Shown here in pieces: positions 26,811 through 35,296 of a stretch of DNA of 64,000 nucleotides; the stretch's first letter is position 1; every line of letters begins with the position of its first letter. This stretch comes from Paraliobacillus zengyii. GTDB lineage: Bacteria; Bacillota; Bacilli; Bacillales; Amphibacillaceae. Location of the stretch: assembly GCF_003268595.1 (NCBI RefSeq), contig NZ_CP029797.1, forward strand, positions 1,199,501-1,263,500. Reading direction: 5' to 3'. The translations under genes and the position numbers were made by a program. A model generated the notes under the pieces. That model searched no databases, was not told the origin of the DNA, and saw nothing but the letters and a program-made list of their open reading frames with translations.

Positions 26811-27596
26811 ATAAATGATTCGAGTCTAAACAAAATTAAACCTGAATTTTATAAGGTGATTCAAAAAGCAGTAGAAAAATATAAAACTCACTTAGGAGAA
26901 GACCTACATAGTATTTATATTAGAGGGTCCATTCCTCGTGGGTTAGGTATAGATAGTGTTTCAGATTTAGATACAATAGCCATTACAAATAAAGAAACCA
27001 ATGATATAGACTTGAAATGGGTAGACAAGGTTGAACAAGAATTAAACAAGAAATACAACTTAGTAAATGGAGTGGAACTTAGTTTCTATTACATAAAAGA
27101 TGTTTTAGAAACAAATAACTTCTCTATTATACCTTTTATGATTAAAACACATAGTATTTGTGTATATGGAGAAGATTTAAGCGTCCATTTACCTAATTAT
27201 AAAGTAGATAAAACACTTGGTAACGAACATCTAATGAATATAAAGAATCAAATTCAACAAGCAAAAGAAGACCTTGATGGTAATGAGGATATTGAAGATA
27301 TTTTGGATTGTTGTGGATGGATTATGAAAATCATAGTTAGGGCAGGACTTGCACTTGTGATAGAGGAAGAAAACAAATATACAAGAGATTTATACCCAGC
27401 ATATAGGATATTCTCTGAACACTATCCAGAAAAAGAATCTGAAATGAAACTAGCCCTTAAATATGCTATTAACCCAGTAGAAAATCCAAATGAAATTATT
27501 GATTTTTTAGATGATATGGGAAATTGGATGGTAAATGAGTCCGAAAAGTGGTTGCAAGTCTATAATCCAAAAAAGGTTAGAAATATGGATTTATAG
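26811..27596 (+). CDS. Nucleotidyltransferase, ANT-like, with an apparent AUA start
   Basis: About 261 residues. IYIRGSIPRGLGIDSVSDLD is the polymerase-beta-type nucleotidyltransferase motif (GSxPRG...SDLD) that binds NTP and metal, as in aminoglycoside nucleotidyltransferases. The protein-like sequence reaches back to ATA at 26811, six bases after AAAGGA; the first accepted start is GTG at 26856, which has no ribosome binding site. It probably modifies a small hydroxylated substrate; the identity is unknown. Confidence 0.7.
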   Translation: MNDSSLNKIKPEFYKVIQKAVEKYKTHLGEDLHSIYIRGSIPRGLGIDSVSDLDTIAITNKETNDIDLKWVDKVEQELNKKYNLVNGVELSFYYIKDVLETNNFSIIPFMIKTHSICVYGEDLSVHLPNYKVDKTLGNEHLMNIKNQIQQAKEDLDGNEDIEDILDCCGWIMKIIVRAGLALVIEEENKYTRDLYPAYRIFSEHYPEKESEMKLALKYAINPVENPNEIIDFLDDMGNWMVNESEKWLQVYNPKKVRNMDL

Positions 27597-27886
27597 AAAA
27601 CTATGGATCGGGTTGTGAAAAATGGCATTTAATTGAAAGACGAATACAAAAAGAGTGGGAAACCACAAGACTTCTTGAAGACACAGCTTACGTTTTCTAT
27701 TTTCAAATGAATAATGCTACAACTCAATTTCTGAAAGAACGTAGTAATTCTCTTTTTGATTGGATTGGTGAACTACCAGAAGATTTAATGTTTTATCATA
27801 ATGATAAATGTATATTAGCTGTGTGTTCTCACGAAGAATATTTTTTAGTGGAAGAAACGATTTGGGCTAATTTTTTATTGAACTAA
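27581..27886 (+). pseudogene. 5'-truncated hypothetical protein
   Basis: A frame of about 100 codons, open from a TAG at 27578 and overlapping the end of the nucleotidyltransferase gene. It reads WHLIERRIQKEWETTRLLED and ends FLVEETIWANFLLN. There is no start codon or array repeat upstream, so the 5' end is lost. Its TAA lies inside the AACTAA of the following repeat. Family not recognised. Confidence 0.6.
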
Positions 27887-28024
27887 CGGATGCAAGGTTT
27901 AAACAACGGGTCGTCGATTATGACGATCCTATTTTTATGTACCGGAATAATTATTGTAATTTTATGTTAAAATTAATATGTGAACTAAAGTACTTAAAGT
28001 AACGGGCAGGTTAGTTAAAGAGGG
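27876..28024 (+). repeat. Array repeat, long copy B with embedded promoter
   Basis: TTGAACTAACGGATGC arm, the shared 110-base middle with TGTTAAAAT at 27965-27973, and GTACTTAAAGTAACGGGCAG followed by GTTAGTTAAAG. Confidence 0.85.
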
Positions 28025-28061
28025 GTTATTTTATAGATGTTGATTCAAGGGGGATAATTTG

Positions 28062-28604
28062 GTGGAAGAAAATATTAACATTATTCGGTTTTGCGACAAT
28101 TACTCTGACTTGGAAGCAATTGGAGAGCTTTATTGTGTTACTTTTTCAACAACAATAAACTATTCACTTGAAGATAAAGAAAATGCAATAAAAAACATTA
28201 AAAAGCACACGAGTTATGAAGGGTTTAAAGGTTTTAAAGCAGTAGATGACAAAGGAAATATTGTAGGCTTTACATATGGCTATACAAGTTTACCAGAACA
28301 GTTTTATAGACAAAAAATTGCTGAACAGTTATCAAAAAAAGAAATCAATATCTGGTTAAATTATTGTTTTGAATTTGTTGAAATAGCAGTAAGTCCTTCC
28401 TATAAACGTTCTGGAATAGGAAGCAAATTACACGATGCGATATTAGAGAGGAATAAGCATAAAACTTCTGTACTAACAACGGGTATTGATAACAGTCCAG
28501 CAATAAATTTATATGGGAGAAAAGGTTGGAAATTGATTAAAAAAGATGCTCCTGTTATTTCAGAAGATAATTTACAAGTAATAATGGGTAAAGAAATAAA
28601 TTAA
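28062..28604 (+). CDS. GNAT family N-acetyltransferase
   Basis: About 180 residues. VEIAVSPSYKRSGIGSKLHD is motif A and NSPAINLYGRKGWKLI is motif B. GTG at 28062 follows AAGGGGG by about eight bases (an in-frame TTG at 28059 is also possible). It is downstream of the embedded promoter of long repeat B. Confidence 0.88.
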   Translation: MEENINIIRFCDNYSDLEAIGELYCVTFSTTINYSLEDKENAIKNIKKHTSYEGFKGFKAVDDKGNIVGFTYGYTSLPEQFYRQKIAEQLSKKEINIWLNYCFEFVEIAVSPSYKRSGIGSKLHDAILERNKHKTSVLTTGIDNSPAINLYGRKGWKLIKKDAPVISEDNLQVIMGKEIN

Positions 28605-28605
28605 G

Positions 28606-28660
28606 TTGTTAAGCTAACTGGTGCGTTAGTGCAAGAACAGTAGCTTAAGTTATGGCTCAG
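28606..28660 (+). repeat. Array repeat, shortened
   Basis: GTTGTTAAGCTAACTGGTGC, then GTTAGTGCAAGAACAG. The right half is mostly lost. Confidence 0.6.
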
Positions 28661-28674
28661 AAGGAGGGGTTTTT

Positions 28675-28816
28675 GTGAAAGGCGTATGGAAAATTATGCA
28701 TTATATCGAGTGTGATATTTATTGCTTGCGGCTTAACATTAACGATAACTTTCTTGGGTCTAGGTTTTGTATTTGCTGGAAGTCTTTGCTTATTCAAAAA
28801 TTTTCCATTTAGTTAA
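28675..28816 (+). pseudogene. Frameshifted small membrane protein
   Basis: GTG after AAGGAGGGG starts MKGVWKIMHYI. The hydrophobic continuation (SSVIFIACGLTLTITFLGLG) lies in another frame, which ends at 28816. A one-base shift near 28705 would restore a protein of about 47 residues. Confidence 0.5.
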
Positions 28817-28886
28817 TAAAACTTATTTTACGTTTCTATTATCAACAATTATGGAACAAGATTATGAAAGAAAGTAGGTAATAATT

Positions 28887-29063
28887 ATGACAAAGAGAAA
28901 AAAGAATTATCTACAGGGGTTGCTAATACTTATTATTCTTGTACTTATGATATATACATTAGACTTACCTAAAGTTAGTAGTTTTATTACAATCGGTGTA
29001 GTAACAGTTGTAAATGTTTTGTTTTTTGAGTTATTTATATTTAGGGATAAAAATACAAATTAA
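28887..29063 (+). CDS. Small membrane protein, unknown (58 aa)
   Basis: ATG start; a basic N-terminus (MTKRKKNYLQG) and two hydrophobic segments (LLILIILVLMIYTL and FITIGVVTVVNVLFFELFIF). No family recognised. It follows the frameshifted gene with no repeat between. Confidence 0.5.
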   Translation: MTKRKKNYLQGLLILIILVLMIYTLDLPKVSSFITIGVVTVVNVLFFELFIFRDKNTN

Positions 29064-29103
29064 GAAGGTTAATTTGTGTTTTAATTTTTTGAAAATACTA
29101 ATA

Positions 29104-29292
29104 TTAAAAGACTATGCTACCATGTTTATTAATTTTATGTCTTTCTATAAGTTCTTCTCTTTTCATTTTACCAGAAAGAACAGCTTTTATAATTTTCTCT
29201 GATTCTTGACTAATTATATTTCCCTCGATTTCTATTGTTGCTTTTGCTTGTCGGAAAATATATTTAAGCTTTTCAGGATCTGTAATTTTCAT
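29104..29292 (-). CDS. VbhA-like antitoxin, orphan
   Basis: About 62 residues, encoded against the direction of its neighbours. The protein has the short three-helix pattern of VbhA/FicA antitoxins: FRQAKATIEIEGNIIS contains TIEIEG, which fits the inhibitory motif [S/T]xxxE[G/N], and EKIIKAVLSGKMKREELI fits the following helices. Such antitoxins block AMP-transferring Fic proteins by displacing ATP. No Fic gene (HPFxxGNG) is seen in the window. The start chosen is ATG at 29292 after AGGGA. Confidence 0.65.
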   Translation of the reverse strand: MKITDPEKLKYIFRQAKATIEIEGNIISQESEKIIKAVLSGKMKREELIERHKINKHGSIVF

Positions 29293-29372
29293 AAAATCCC
29301 TCATTCATTTTTTTAAAAAAAGAAGATGAACAGGATTCGGCTGGGTAATTTCTTAATCGAAAATTGTTAAAT

Positions 29373-29410
29373 GATGTACTTAAGCTAACCGGGTGCTTTA
29401 CTTCAATAAG
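29373..29410 (+). repeat. Array repeat, left half only
   Basis: GTACTTAAGCTAACCGGGTG, then CTTTACTTCAATAAG. The right half is not evident. Confidence 0.6.
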
Positions 29411-29483
29411 ACGCATAAATCAAAAGACCTTTAAATTTTTTTGTGAATATTTAGTAAGTACATGTACAGGGGGACAAGAGCTA

Positions 29484-30020
29484 ATGAAAAATGAACGGAA
29501 AATAGAAGCTATATTTTTAGACAGAGATGGAACAATTGGAGGAGATGACACTGTACACTATCCAGGAACATTTGAATTATTTCCATACTCACAAAATTTG
29601 ATAGATGAACTAAAGAAAGCTGGTGTAAAATTATTCTCATTTACCAATCAACCAGGGATTTCAGAAAGGAAAGTAACTATACAGGACTTTACTGAGGAAC
29701 TAATTAGATTTGGTTTCGATGATGTTTTTATCTGTCCACATAGCCATAGTGAAGGTTGCATTTGCAGAAAGCCAAATACAGGTATGCTTATCAACGGTGC
29801 AAAAAAATATAATTTAAACTTGGAAAATTGTGTAGTCATTGGGGACAGATGGAGTGATATGTTAGCTGGTTCTAAAGTCAAATGCATTAAGATACTTGTA
29901 AAAACAGGGGCAGGTCAATCAGCATTAAATGAACACTATGACAAAATAAGAGATATAAAAATTGAATATATTGCAGAAAATCTCAAAGATGGAGTAGAGT
30001 GGCTTAACATTAAAAATTAA
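29484..30020 (+). CDS. HAD-IIIA family phosphatase (GmhB/HisB-N-like)
   Basis: About 178 residues. IFLDRDGTIGG carries the nucleophile and acid/base Asp pair; FSFTNQPGIS is motif II; CPHSHSEGCICRKPNTGM holds a Cys/His zinc-binding loop and the motif III Lys, and GDRWSDM is motif IV. This fits the D-glycero-manno-heptose-bisphosphatase/histidinol-phosphatase type. The frame extends to 29364, but AGGGGG lies ten bases before the ATG at 29484. The substrate is unknown. Confidence 0.85.
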   Translation: MKNERKIEAIFLDRDGTIGGDDTVHYPGTFELFPYSQNLIDELKKAGVKLFSFTNQPGISERKVTIQDFTEELIRFGFDDVFICPHSHSEGCICRKPNTGMLINGAKKYNLNLENCVVIGDRWSDMLAGSKVKCIKILVKTGAGQSALNEHYDKIRDIKIEYIAENLKDGVEWLNIKN

Positions 30021-30096
30021 TTTGTATATTGAAAAATTACGTTTTTGCGAGTGTTTTTTGAGAAAGATATTACATTTAACAGGTAGTTGTGAATCT

Positions 30097-30178
30097 ATAC
30101 ACTTAAACTAACGTGAGCAATAGTTGAACAAGCTGTTGCTCCTGTTGGGATGCTAGTCGGAGGTTTGTGGAACAAGTT
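30097..30178 (+). repeat. Array repeat
   Basis: TACACTTAAACTAACGTGAG, AATAGTTGAACAAGC, then GCTCCTGTTGGGATGCTAG and GTGGAACAAG. Confidence 0.6.
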
Positions 30179-30204
30179 AATTGATTTTACAAGGAGTGAT
30201 TAAA

Positions 30205-30669
30205 ATCAACTTTGAGGAAATTGATATAAAGAAACATCGAGATACAGTAGTTGAATTTCGAAAAGGCTCATTTAAAGTAAGTTTTGGTGATACATCTGGA
30301 TTTGGTGAAGAAGAGGATTATCTACGTTGGTTAGATAAAAAAATAAAAGATTTTCCTGAAGGTTTTGTTTTAGTTGAAGAAGACGGAAAATATATAGGAC
30401 AACTGGAGTTAACAATTCGTGCTTATGAAGGTATTGCCATTGGTTATGTAAATTTGTATTATTTAATACCCGAAATGCGTGGGCTTGGTAAAGGCAAAGA
30501 ATTACACGATTATGCAAAAAAAGTCTTTTTAAACAATAAAGTTAGTGAGTATCATCTAAGAGTTTCCCCATCAAATACTACTGCGATTAAGTTCTATCAT
30601 ACAATCGGAATGGAAGAAATTGGTCCAGAAGTTGATGGGAAAGTAATTAGGCTGAAAGGTTATTTATAA
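30205..30669 (+). CDS. GNAT family N-acetyltransferase with an apparent AUC start
   Basis: About 154 residues. LYYLIPEMRGLGKGKELHDY is motif A; SPSNTTAIKFYHTIGMEEIG is motif B. AAGGAG (30191-30196) is eight bases before ATC at 30205, where ATG would fit. The in-frame GTG at 30196 overlaps the Shine-Dalgarno bases and TTG at 30181 precedes it. Expression is therefore doubtful although the coding sequence is intact. Confidence 0.7.
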   Translation: MNFEEIDIKKHRDTVVEFRKGSFKVSFGDTSGFGEEEDYLRWLDKKIKDFPEGFVLVEEDGKYIGQLELTIRAYEGIAIGYVNLYYLIPEMRGLGKGKELHDYAKKVFLNNKVSEYHLRVSPSNTTAIKFYHTIGMEEIGPEVDGKVIRLKGYL

Positions 30670-30673
30670 AAAA

Positions 30674-30752
30674 TTATTTTGCTAACGGGTGCTTTAGTAC
30701 AACATGGAAAAGGCGTTTTTTATTCAATTAACGGGCAGGTTTGTTGAATAAC
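30674..30752 (+). repeat. Array repeat
   Basis: TTTTGCTAACGGGTGCTTTA, GTACAACATGG, then TATTCAATTAACGGGCAGG and TTTGTTGAATAACC. It ends in GTTGAAT, which fits GTTRRRY. Confidence 0.8.
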
Positions 30753-30795
30753 CTTTTAATACTAACAAAACTAAACCATGAAATTAGGGAGAAGT

Positions 30796-31055
30796 ATGAA
30801 CTTTATCATTAAAGATATGGATGAAAATTTAGCAAGACAGACAATAAGTTGGATATATGAAGAACCCTATGACTTTTATAATAATGAATTAAATGAAGAA
30901 GGCATAAAAGAACGGAATACGGGGTTCACATAAGGTTAACTTTTGCAACATTTAATAAAAGAGCAATTCATTTATATGAAAAGATAGGGTTTGTAAAGCA
31001 GAACAAGTTCAATACTGATTTTGCAGAGTTCATTACCATGATTAAAGAAAATTAG
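30796..31055 (+). pseudogene. GNAT acetyltransferase with an internal deletion
   Basis: ATG start then MNFIIKDMDENLARQTISW, ending early. In another frame, FNKRAIHLYEKIGFVKQNKF (the C-terminal GNAT motif) runs to TAG at 31053. The acetyl-CoA motif A is missing. No full repeat separates it from the APH-like gene. Confidence 0.65.
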
Positions 31056-31141
31056 ATGATAGGTGCAACAATCGATTTATGGATACCATTTAATGAGGAT
31101 TTGAATTAGAAAATAGAATAGACTGAAAAGGAAGTATCACA

Positions 31142-32014
31142 ATGAGTAGTAATTATATTGAAAGTATTAAACAGGTTTATCCTGACCTTTCTATTAAAGA
31201 CTATTACCCTAATGAAATTGGACAAAATAATGATGTGTTAATTATAAACAAATCTATAGTATTTAGATTTCCAAAATACCAAAAAGGAATAATACAATTA
31301 AAAAAAGAGACTGAAATTTTAGAATACATTAGAAATATCGTTTCAATTCAAATCCCACACCCAATATATAAATCTTTTGATAAATTAGAGCCAGGAAAAG
31401 TTTTTACTGGATATAACCTAATTGATGGAGTTCCTTTTTGGAGGGGAAGCTTAGAAAAAATTAAAAGTGTTGAATTGATAAAAGGGTTGGCATTACAACT
31501 CGTCGGTTTTCTTAGAGAAGTGCACTCTATTTCAAAGGAAAAAGCACTTGATGTTTTGACACTGGATGATAACAATCCATGTAAAGAAATGTCTGAACTA
31601 TTTGATAAAATACAAAATAAACTATTTCCTTATATCAGAAAAGAAGCTAAAAACGAAATAACTCAATCTTTTAAAAATTTTATAAACGGGAAAGGGTTAG
31701 ATGTGAAAACTACACTTATACATGGGGATTTCGGAGCATCTAATATCCTATGGAATCCAGAAATAAGTAGGATTTCAGGCATAATAGATTTTGGTGGTTC
31801 AAGTTTAGGAGACCCAGCGTATGATTTTGCTGGAATACTTTCCAGCTATGGTAAAGATTTTTTTAATATGTGTATTAACCTATATCCTAATGGAAATGAA
31901 ATATCTGAACGTGTGAAATTTTACAAAAGTACATTCGCTTTACAAGAGGCTTTGCATGGGGTTGAAAATAACGATAAAAAAGCGTTTGAATATGGAATTA
32001 AAGATTATAGATAG
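31142..32014 (+). CDS. Aminoglycoside phosphotransferase-like kinase, APH(2'')-type
   Basis: A 290-residue kinase of the APH fold. LIHGDFGASNILW is the catalytic loop (HGDxxxxN) and IIDFGGSSLGDPAYDFA the metal-binding DxG segment followed by the conserved GDPAYD. The N-lobe has NDVLIINKSIVFRFPK. ATG follows AAGGAAG. It would phosphorylate aminoglycoside-like hydroxyl substrates; actual resistance is unproven. Confidence 0.82.
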   Translation: MSSNYIESIKQVYPDLSIKDYYPNEIGQNNDVLIINKSIVFRFPKYQKGIIQLKKETEILEYIRNIVSIQIPHPIYKSFDKLEPGKVFTGYNLIDGVPFWRGSLEKIKSVELIKGLALQLVGFLREVHSISKEKALDVLTLDDNNPCKEMSELFDKIQNKLFPYIRKEAKNEITQSFKNFINGKGLDVKTTLIHGDFGASNILWNPEISRISGIIDFGGSSLGDPAYDFAGILSSYGKDFFNMCINLYPNGNEISERVKFYKSTFALQEALHGVENNDKKAFEYGIKDYR

Positions 32015-32019
32015 ATACT

Positions 32020-32170
32020 TATTCCACTAACGGGAGGCAAGAGTTAAACAAGGGGTCGTCGATTATGGCGATCCTATTTTTATGTACTGGAATAATTATT
32101 GTAATTTTATGTTAAAATTAATATGTGAACTAATGTACTTAAAGTAACGGGCGGTAATGTTTAATAAGAG
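32020..32170 (+). repeat. Array repeat, long copy C with embedded promoter
   Basis: CCACTAACGGGAGGC arm, the shared middle with TGTTAAAAT at 32110-32118, and GTACTTAAAGTAACGGGCGG. It differs from copies A, B and D by only a few bases. Confidence 0.85.
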
Positions 32171-32196
32171 TGTTATTTTAATAGAGGTGATTTTTA

Positions 32197-32771
32197 ATGG
32201 AGCTAGTATTTATTAGACACGGACAAGGGGAACATACCTTAGATTCACCTTACAGTTTACATATTTCAGACCCTGCTTTGACTAAAGAAGGGATAATTCA
32301 AGCAAAAACGCTTAGAAAACAATTTCCTTTATCACAAACAGATGTAATTATAATTAGTCCTAGTAGAAGAACTTTACAGACTGTAAAGTTTTGGAGTGAA
32401 GGTATAGAGTGCAGGAAAATAGTAAGTCCGTTAGTATCTCCGAGAATGTTTCCTCAAAAATCTAATGGAAAGACGTTACTTTGTGATAAGCTTTTTTCGA
32501 AGGAACAAATAAAAGATGAATTTTCAGATTGTGAAATTGAAGAAAACATATCAAATATATATTGGTCTAACGGTATAAATACGGTTTCAGAACAAGAGTT
32601 TAAAGTCATTGCAGAAAAATTCCTGAAATGGTGTAAACAAACTTGTAAGATAGAATATATGTAGTTTCTCACGATGGAACAATAACTTCGTATAGACAAT
32701 TTATTAGTGGTAAAAAACTATCCCGAAATGATTTCCCCAAAGAGACAGGTTGGATAAAAATAAATTATTAA
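32197..32771 (+). pseudogene. Histidine phosphatase family protein, frameshifted
   Basis: ATG start; VFIRHGQGEHT carries the first catalytic His. The frame ends at 32664, but VVSHDGTITSYRQFISGKK (second catalytic His) continues in another frame to TAA at 32769. A one-base indel near 32650 removed the second half of the active site from the product. It is downstream of long repeat C. Confidence 0.75.
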
Positions 32772-32850
32772 ATCTTCAACAAACGGGTGCTTTCGTTTAA
32801 TAAAGAATTGCACCCTTGTTCAACCATAGAAGCAGGTTAGCGAAACAAGA
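32772..32850 (+). repeat. Array repeat
   Basis: TCTTCAACAAACGGGTGCTT, GTTTAATAAAG, then TTGCACCCTTGTTCAACCAT, AGCAGGTTAGCGAAACAAG. Confidence 0.8.
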
Positions 32851-32882
32851 AAAAAATCTATTTACTTTTTTAGGAGATTAAT

Positions 32883-33488
32883 ATGTTAATATCTACAATG
32901 ATTATTGGCTGGGCAGGAATTTTAATTTTTTTGATTATTGCTTTTACATTTCAAAAGATGGTTAAAAATAATGAGTTTGCCTTCTTGCACATATTAATGG
33001 CACTAATGTATGCGATGTGGCTTCCTTTACCATTGGCTTTATATCAATTGCTTAATTCGGAACTTCTACAAGTTGGCACGATATTTGGGTTAGCATATTT
33101 ACTTATGTTAGTGATTACAATGGAACTTCAAACAGGTCATATTACATTCATTGTAAAACAAAATGATGATATGGCAATTAAAGATAAACAAGCAGATTAT
33201 ATGATGGCAACTTTATCTAATCCGTTCGAAGGGTTATCAAATGTGTTCAAGTGTATTTGGGCATTATTTTTGGGAATCACTTTTTGGAATAGCAGCGAAA
33301 TATTAATGGCAAGTCTTATGTTTTTATACAGTTTACTGCTATTTTATTATTTATTTATAATACTGGATACAAGTTTAATAAAACGAGTTAAGTTGTTTTC
33401 TAAGGTAAAACCGAATCCATTTATAATTAACCTCGAAACGCTATTTTTTTCCATTATATTAATGAGCTATATTACTTTGAAAATTTAA
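32883..33488 (+). CDS. Polytopic membrane protein, unknown (201 aa)
   Basis: Six hydrophobic segments, for example MIIGWAGILIFLIIAF, FGLAYLLMLVITM and LMFLYSLLLFYYLFII. ATG after TTAGGAG. No family or catalytic motif recognised. It is the largest intact membrane protein of the array. Confidence 0.65.
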   Translation: MLISTMIIGWAGILIFLIIAFTFQKMVKNNEFAFLHILMALMYAMWLPLPLALYQLLNSELLQVGTIFGLAYLLMLVITMELQTGHITFIVKQNDDMAIKDKQADYMMATLSNPFEGLSNVFKCIWALFLGITFWNSSEILMASLMFLYSLLLFYYLFIILDTSLIKRVKLFSKVKPNPFIINLETLFFSIILMSYITLKI

Positions 33489-33518
33489 AGATATAATCTA
33501 AATTCAAATTTTTGTGAA

Positions 33519-33620
33519 GTAGTTTACTTAAAGTAAACGGAGGGTTTAGTGGAACAAGGAAATGTTGATGTCGCAGCACCTATTGTTTGTTGAGCTAACG
33601 GACAGGTTAGTTAAATAAGG
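33519..33620 (+). repeat. Array repeat
   Basis: AGTTTACTTAAAGTAAACGG, TTTAGTGGAACAAGG, middle GTTGATGTCGCAGC, then TTGTTGAGCTAACGGACAGG and TTAGTTAAATAAGG, ending in GTTAAAT. Confidence 0.8.
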
Positions 33621-33691
33621 ATTATTAAATATATTACATTCGGAATCATTTTTAGTGCTTGTCCGTATGGAATAGAAGGAGTGATTTGAAA

Positions 33692-33871
33692 GTGATAAAT
33701 AACACCATATTTAACATTGCAATCGCAATTATATTTTTTGGTTTATTCATAATAGGGATGGTTTTTTCGGAAGAATTTGAATTACTAATCTTAATAGGAA
33801 TTATTGGTCTGATTGGCTTTTCTTATCTTGTCTTTCGTGTAGTAACTATGTCAAAAGCAAACCAAAGATAA
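33692..33871 (+). CDS. Small membrane protein, unknown (59 aa)
   Basis: Two hydrophobic segments (IFNIAIAIIFFGLFIIGMVF and LLILIGIIGLIGFSYLVF). GTG at 33692 lies ten bases after AAGGAG; longer in-frame starts precede the Shine-Dalgarno site. Confidence 0.6.
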   Translation: MINNTIFNIAIAIIFFGLFIIGMVFSEEFELLILIGIIGLIGFSYLVFRVVTMSKANQR

Positions 33872-33879
33872 CTCCCTTC

Positions 33880-33960
33880 AGTATTCAACTATCGAGTGGG
33901 AATCTTTAACAAGGTATTCGCCTTTTCTTCTCTAAGTACGGAAGCAGTAACGTAAAAGAA
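33880..33960 (+). repeat. Array repeat, degenerate
   Basis: TATTCAACTATCGAGTGGGA, TTTAACAAGG, then CTAAGTACGGAAGCAG. Confidence 0.55.
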
Positions 33961-33986
33961 CTGAAAACCAAGCGGGAGTTGATTGT

Positions 33987-34520
33987 TTGAAGTATTTTAT
34001 TGGTATTGTTCCTATGGCTGAATACAAGTCCAAAGTGTCAGCGTTTCGCAGTAGATGGGGAAATAACAATACAGATGAAGTAGTTGAACCTCATATAACC
34101 TTAAAAGCCCAGGGTGGATTAACAAAAGATTTAAAGTGGTTAAGTAAAGTAAAAAAGGTGTGTTCTGAAACTAATTCATTCCATCTAAAACTTGAAAAGC
34201 CAATGTTTTTTGGAGAGGATATTCTATACTTAAGTGCATCATCAAACAATCTTCTTGAATTACATAGCAAAATAGTTAATGCTGTCGCTCCTTCACAAGA
34301 ACTAATAGAGAGCTATTTTGAATTAGATAATTTTGTTCCTCATATGACCTTAGGAAAAACAAGTTATGGATTAACAAAGCAAGAACTAAAAGATATGGCA
34401 AAGTCAGTAGAAGAGGAACTTATTCCTTATCCTATATTGAACGTAAATTTTGTTAGAGTTTATCAAGAAATAGAACCGAATAAGTATATTAAATATGAAG
34501 ATATACCTTTTGGAGAGTAA
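33987..34520 (+). CDS. 2'-5' RNA ligase / cyclic phosphodiesterase superfamily protein
   Basis: A 177-residue 2H phosphoesterase-fold protein. The two catalytic His-x-Thr tetrapeptides are visible as EPHITLK (about residue 39) and VPHMTLG (about residue 119). TTG start after GGGAG. Family members hydrolyse or ligate 2'-5' or cyclic phosphates of RNA and nucleotides. The substrate is unknown. Confidence 0.82.
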   Translation: MKYFIGIVPMAEYKSKVSAFRSRWGNNNTDEVVEPHITLKAQGGLTKDLKWLSKVKKVCSETNSFHLKLEKPMFFGEDILYLSASSNNLLELHSKIVNAVAPSQELIESYFELDNFVPHMTLGKTSYGLTKQELKDMAKSVEEELIPYPILNVNFVRVYQEIEPNKYIKYEDIPFGE

Positions 34521-34522
34521 GA

Positions 34523-34601
34523 GTTGTTAAGCTAACGGGTGCTTTCGTTTAATAAGGACTTGTACTCTTGTTCCACTATAAGGCAGTTATCTTGAATAAG
34601 G
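34523..34601 (+). repeat. Array repeat
   Basis: GTTGTTAAGCTAACGGGTGC, GTTTAATAAGG, then CTTGTTCCACTATAAGGCAG and CTTGAATAAGG. Confidence 0.8.
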
Positions 34602-34663
34602 AAAAATTGATTATTAATTTGAAGTATTAAAAGTAAGATATAAAAAAAAGGGTAGGGAATTTT

Positions 34664-35164
34664 ATGGAGTCTAAGCTAATTATCTTACGAGGCAATTCGG
34701 GGAGTGGAAAAACTACGACTGCGAAAAACCTTCAAAATCATTTAGGTCATGGAACTCTTTTGGTTTCTCAGGATGTCGTTCGTCGTGATATGTTGAAAGT
34801 TCACGATAGGGATGGAAATCCTTCAATTGATTTGATTCTTCAAATTGCAGAATACGGAAGAGGTAAGTGTGAATTTGTTATTGTGGAAGGAATTCTAAAT
34901 AAAAGCCGTTATGGTGAAATGCTGAATGAGTTAATCCAGTTCTATAACCAAGAGGAAGCATACACTTATTATTTTGATTTATCCTTTGAAGAAACGGTCA
35001 CACGTCATAACACTCGTGACAAAAAGATGGAATTTGGAGAAGACTCTTTACGTGACTGGTGGAATTCAAACGATTACCTCGGAGTGCAGGGAGAAACACT
35101 ATTTACTAATGATATGTCGCAAAATGACGTTTTGAAACAGATTTTAACTCAATTACAAAAGTAA
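34664..35164 (+). CDS. P-loop kinase (zeta-toxin / chloramphenicol phosphotransferase-like)
   Basis: A 166-residue ATP-binding protein with Walker A GNSGSGKTT at residues 10-18, SQDVVRRDML (substrate/acid site), FVIVEGIL (Walker B-like) and a lid with RDKKMEFGED. The size and layout fit small-molecule kinases of the AAA_33/CPT type. ATG after AGGGTAGGG. Substrate unknown. Confidence 0.8.
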   Translation: MESKLIILRGNSGSGKTTTAKNLQNHLGHGTLLVSQDVVRRDMLKVHDRDGNPSIDLILQIAEYGRGKCEFVIVEGILNKSRYGEMLNELIQFYNQEEAYTYYFDLSFEETVTRHNTRDKKMEFGEDSLRDWWNSNDYLGVQGETLFTNDMSQNDVLKQILTQLQK

Positions 35165-35176
35165 TTATACCTTTTA

Positions 35177-35274
35177 GCTTCTTCAACAAATGGCTGCTTT
35201 AGTGGAACATGGTGCTGTTGACGTCGCAGATCCTATTGCTTGTTGAGCTAACGAAGCAGTAAAGTTGAATAAGA
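35177..35274 (+). repeat. Array repeat
   Basis: CTTCTTCAACAAATGGCTGC, TTTAGTGGAACATGG, middle GTTGACGTCGCAG, then CTTGTTGAGCTAACGAAGCA and AAAGTTGAATAAG. TTCAAC at the left end and GTTGAA at the right end match. Confidence 0.8.
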
Positions 35275-35296
35275 AATTAAAGAATTGAGGTGTAAT

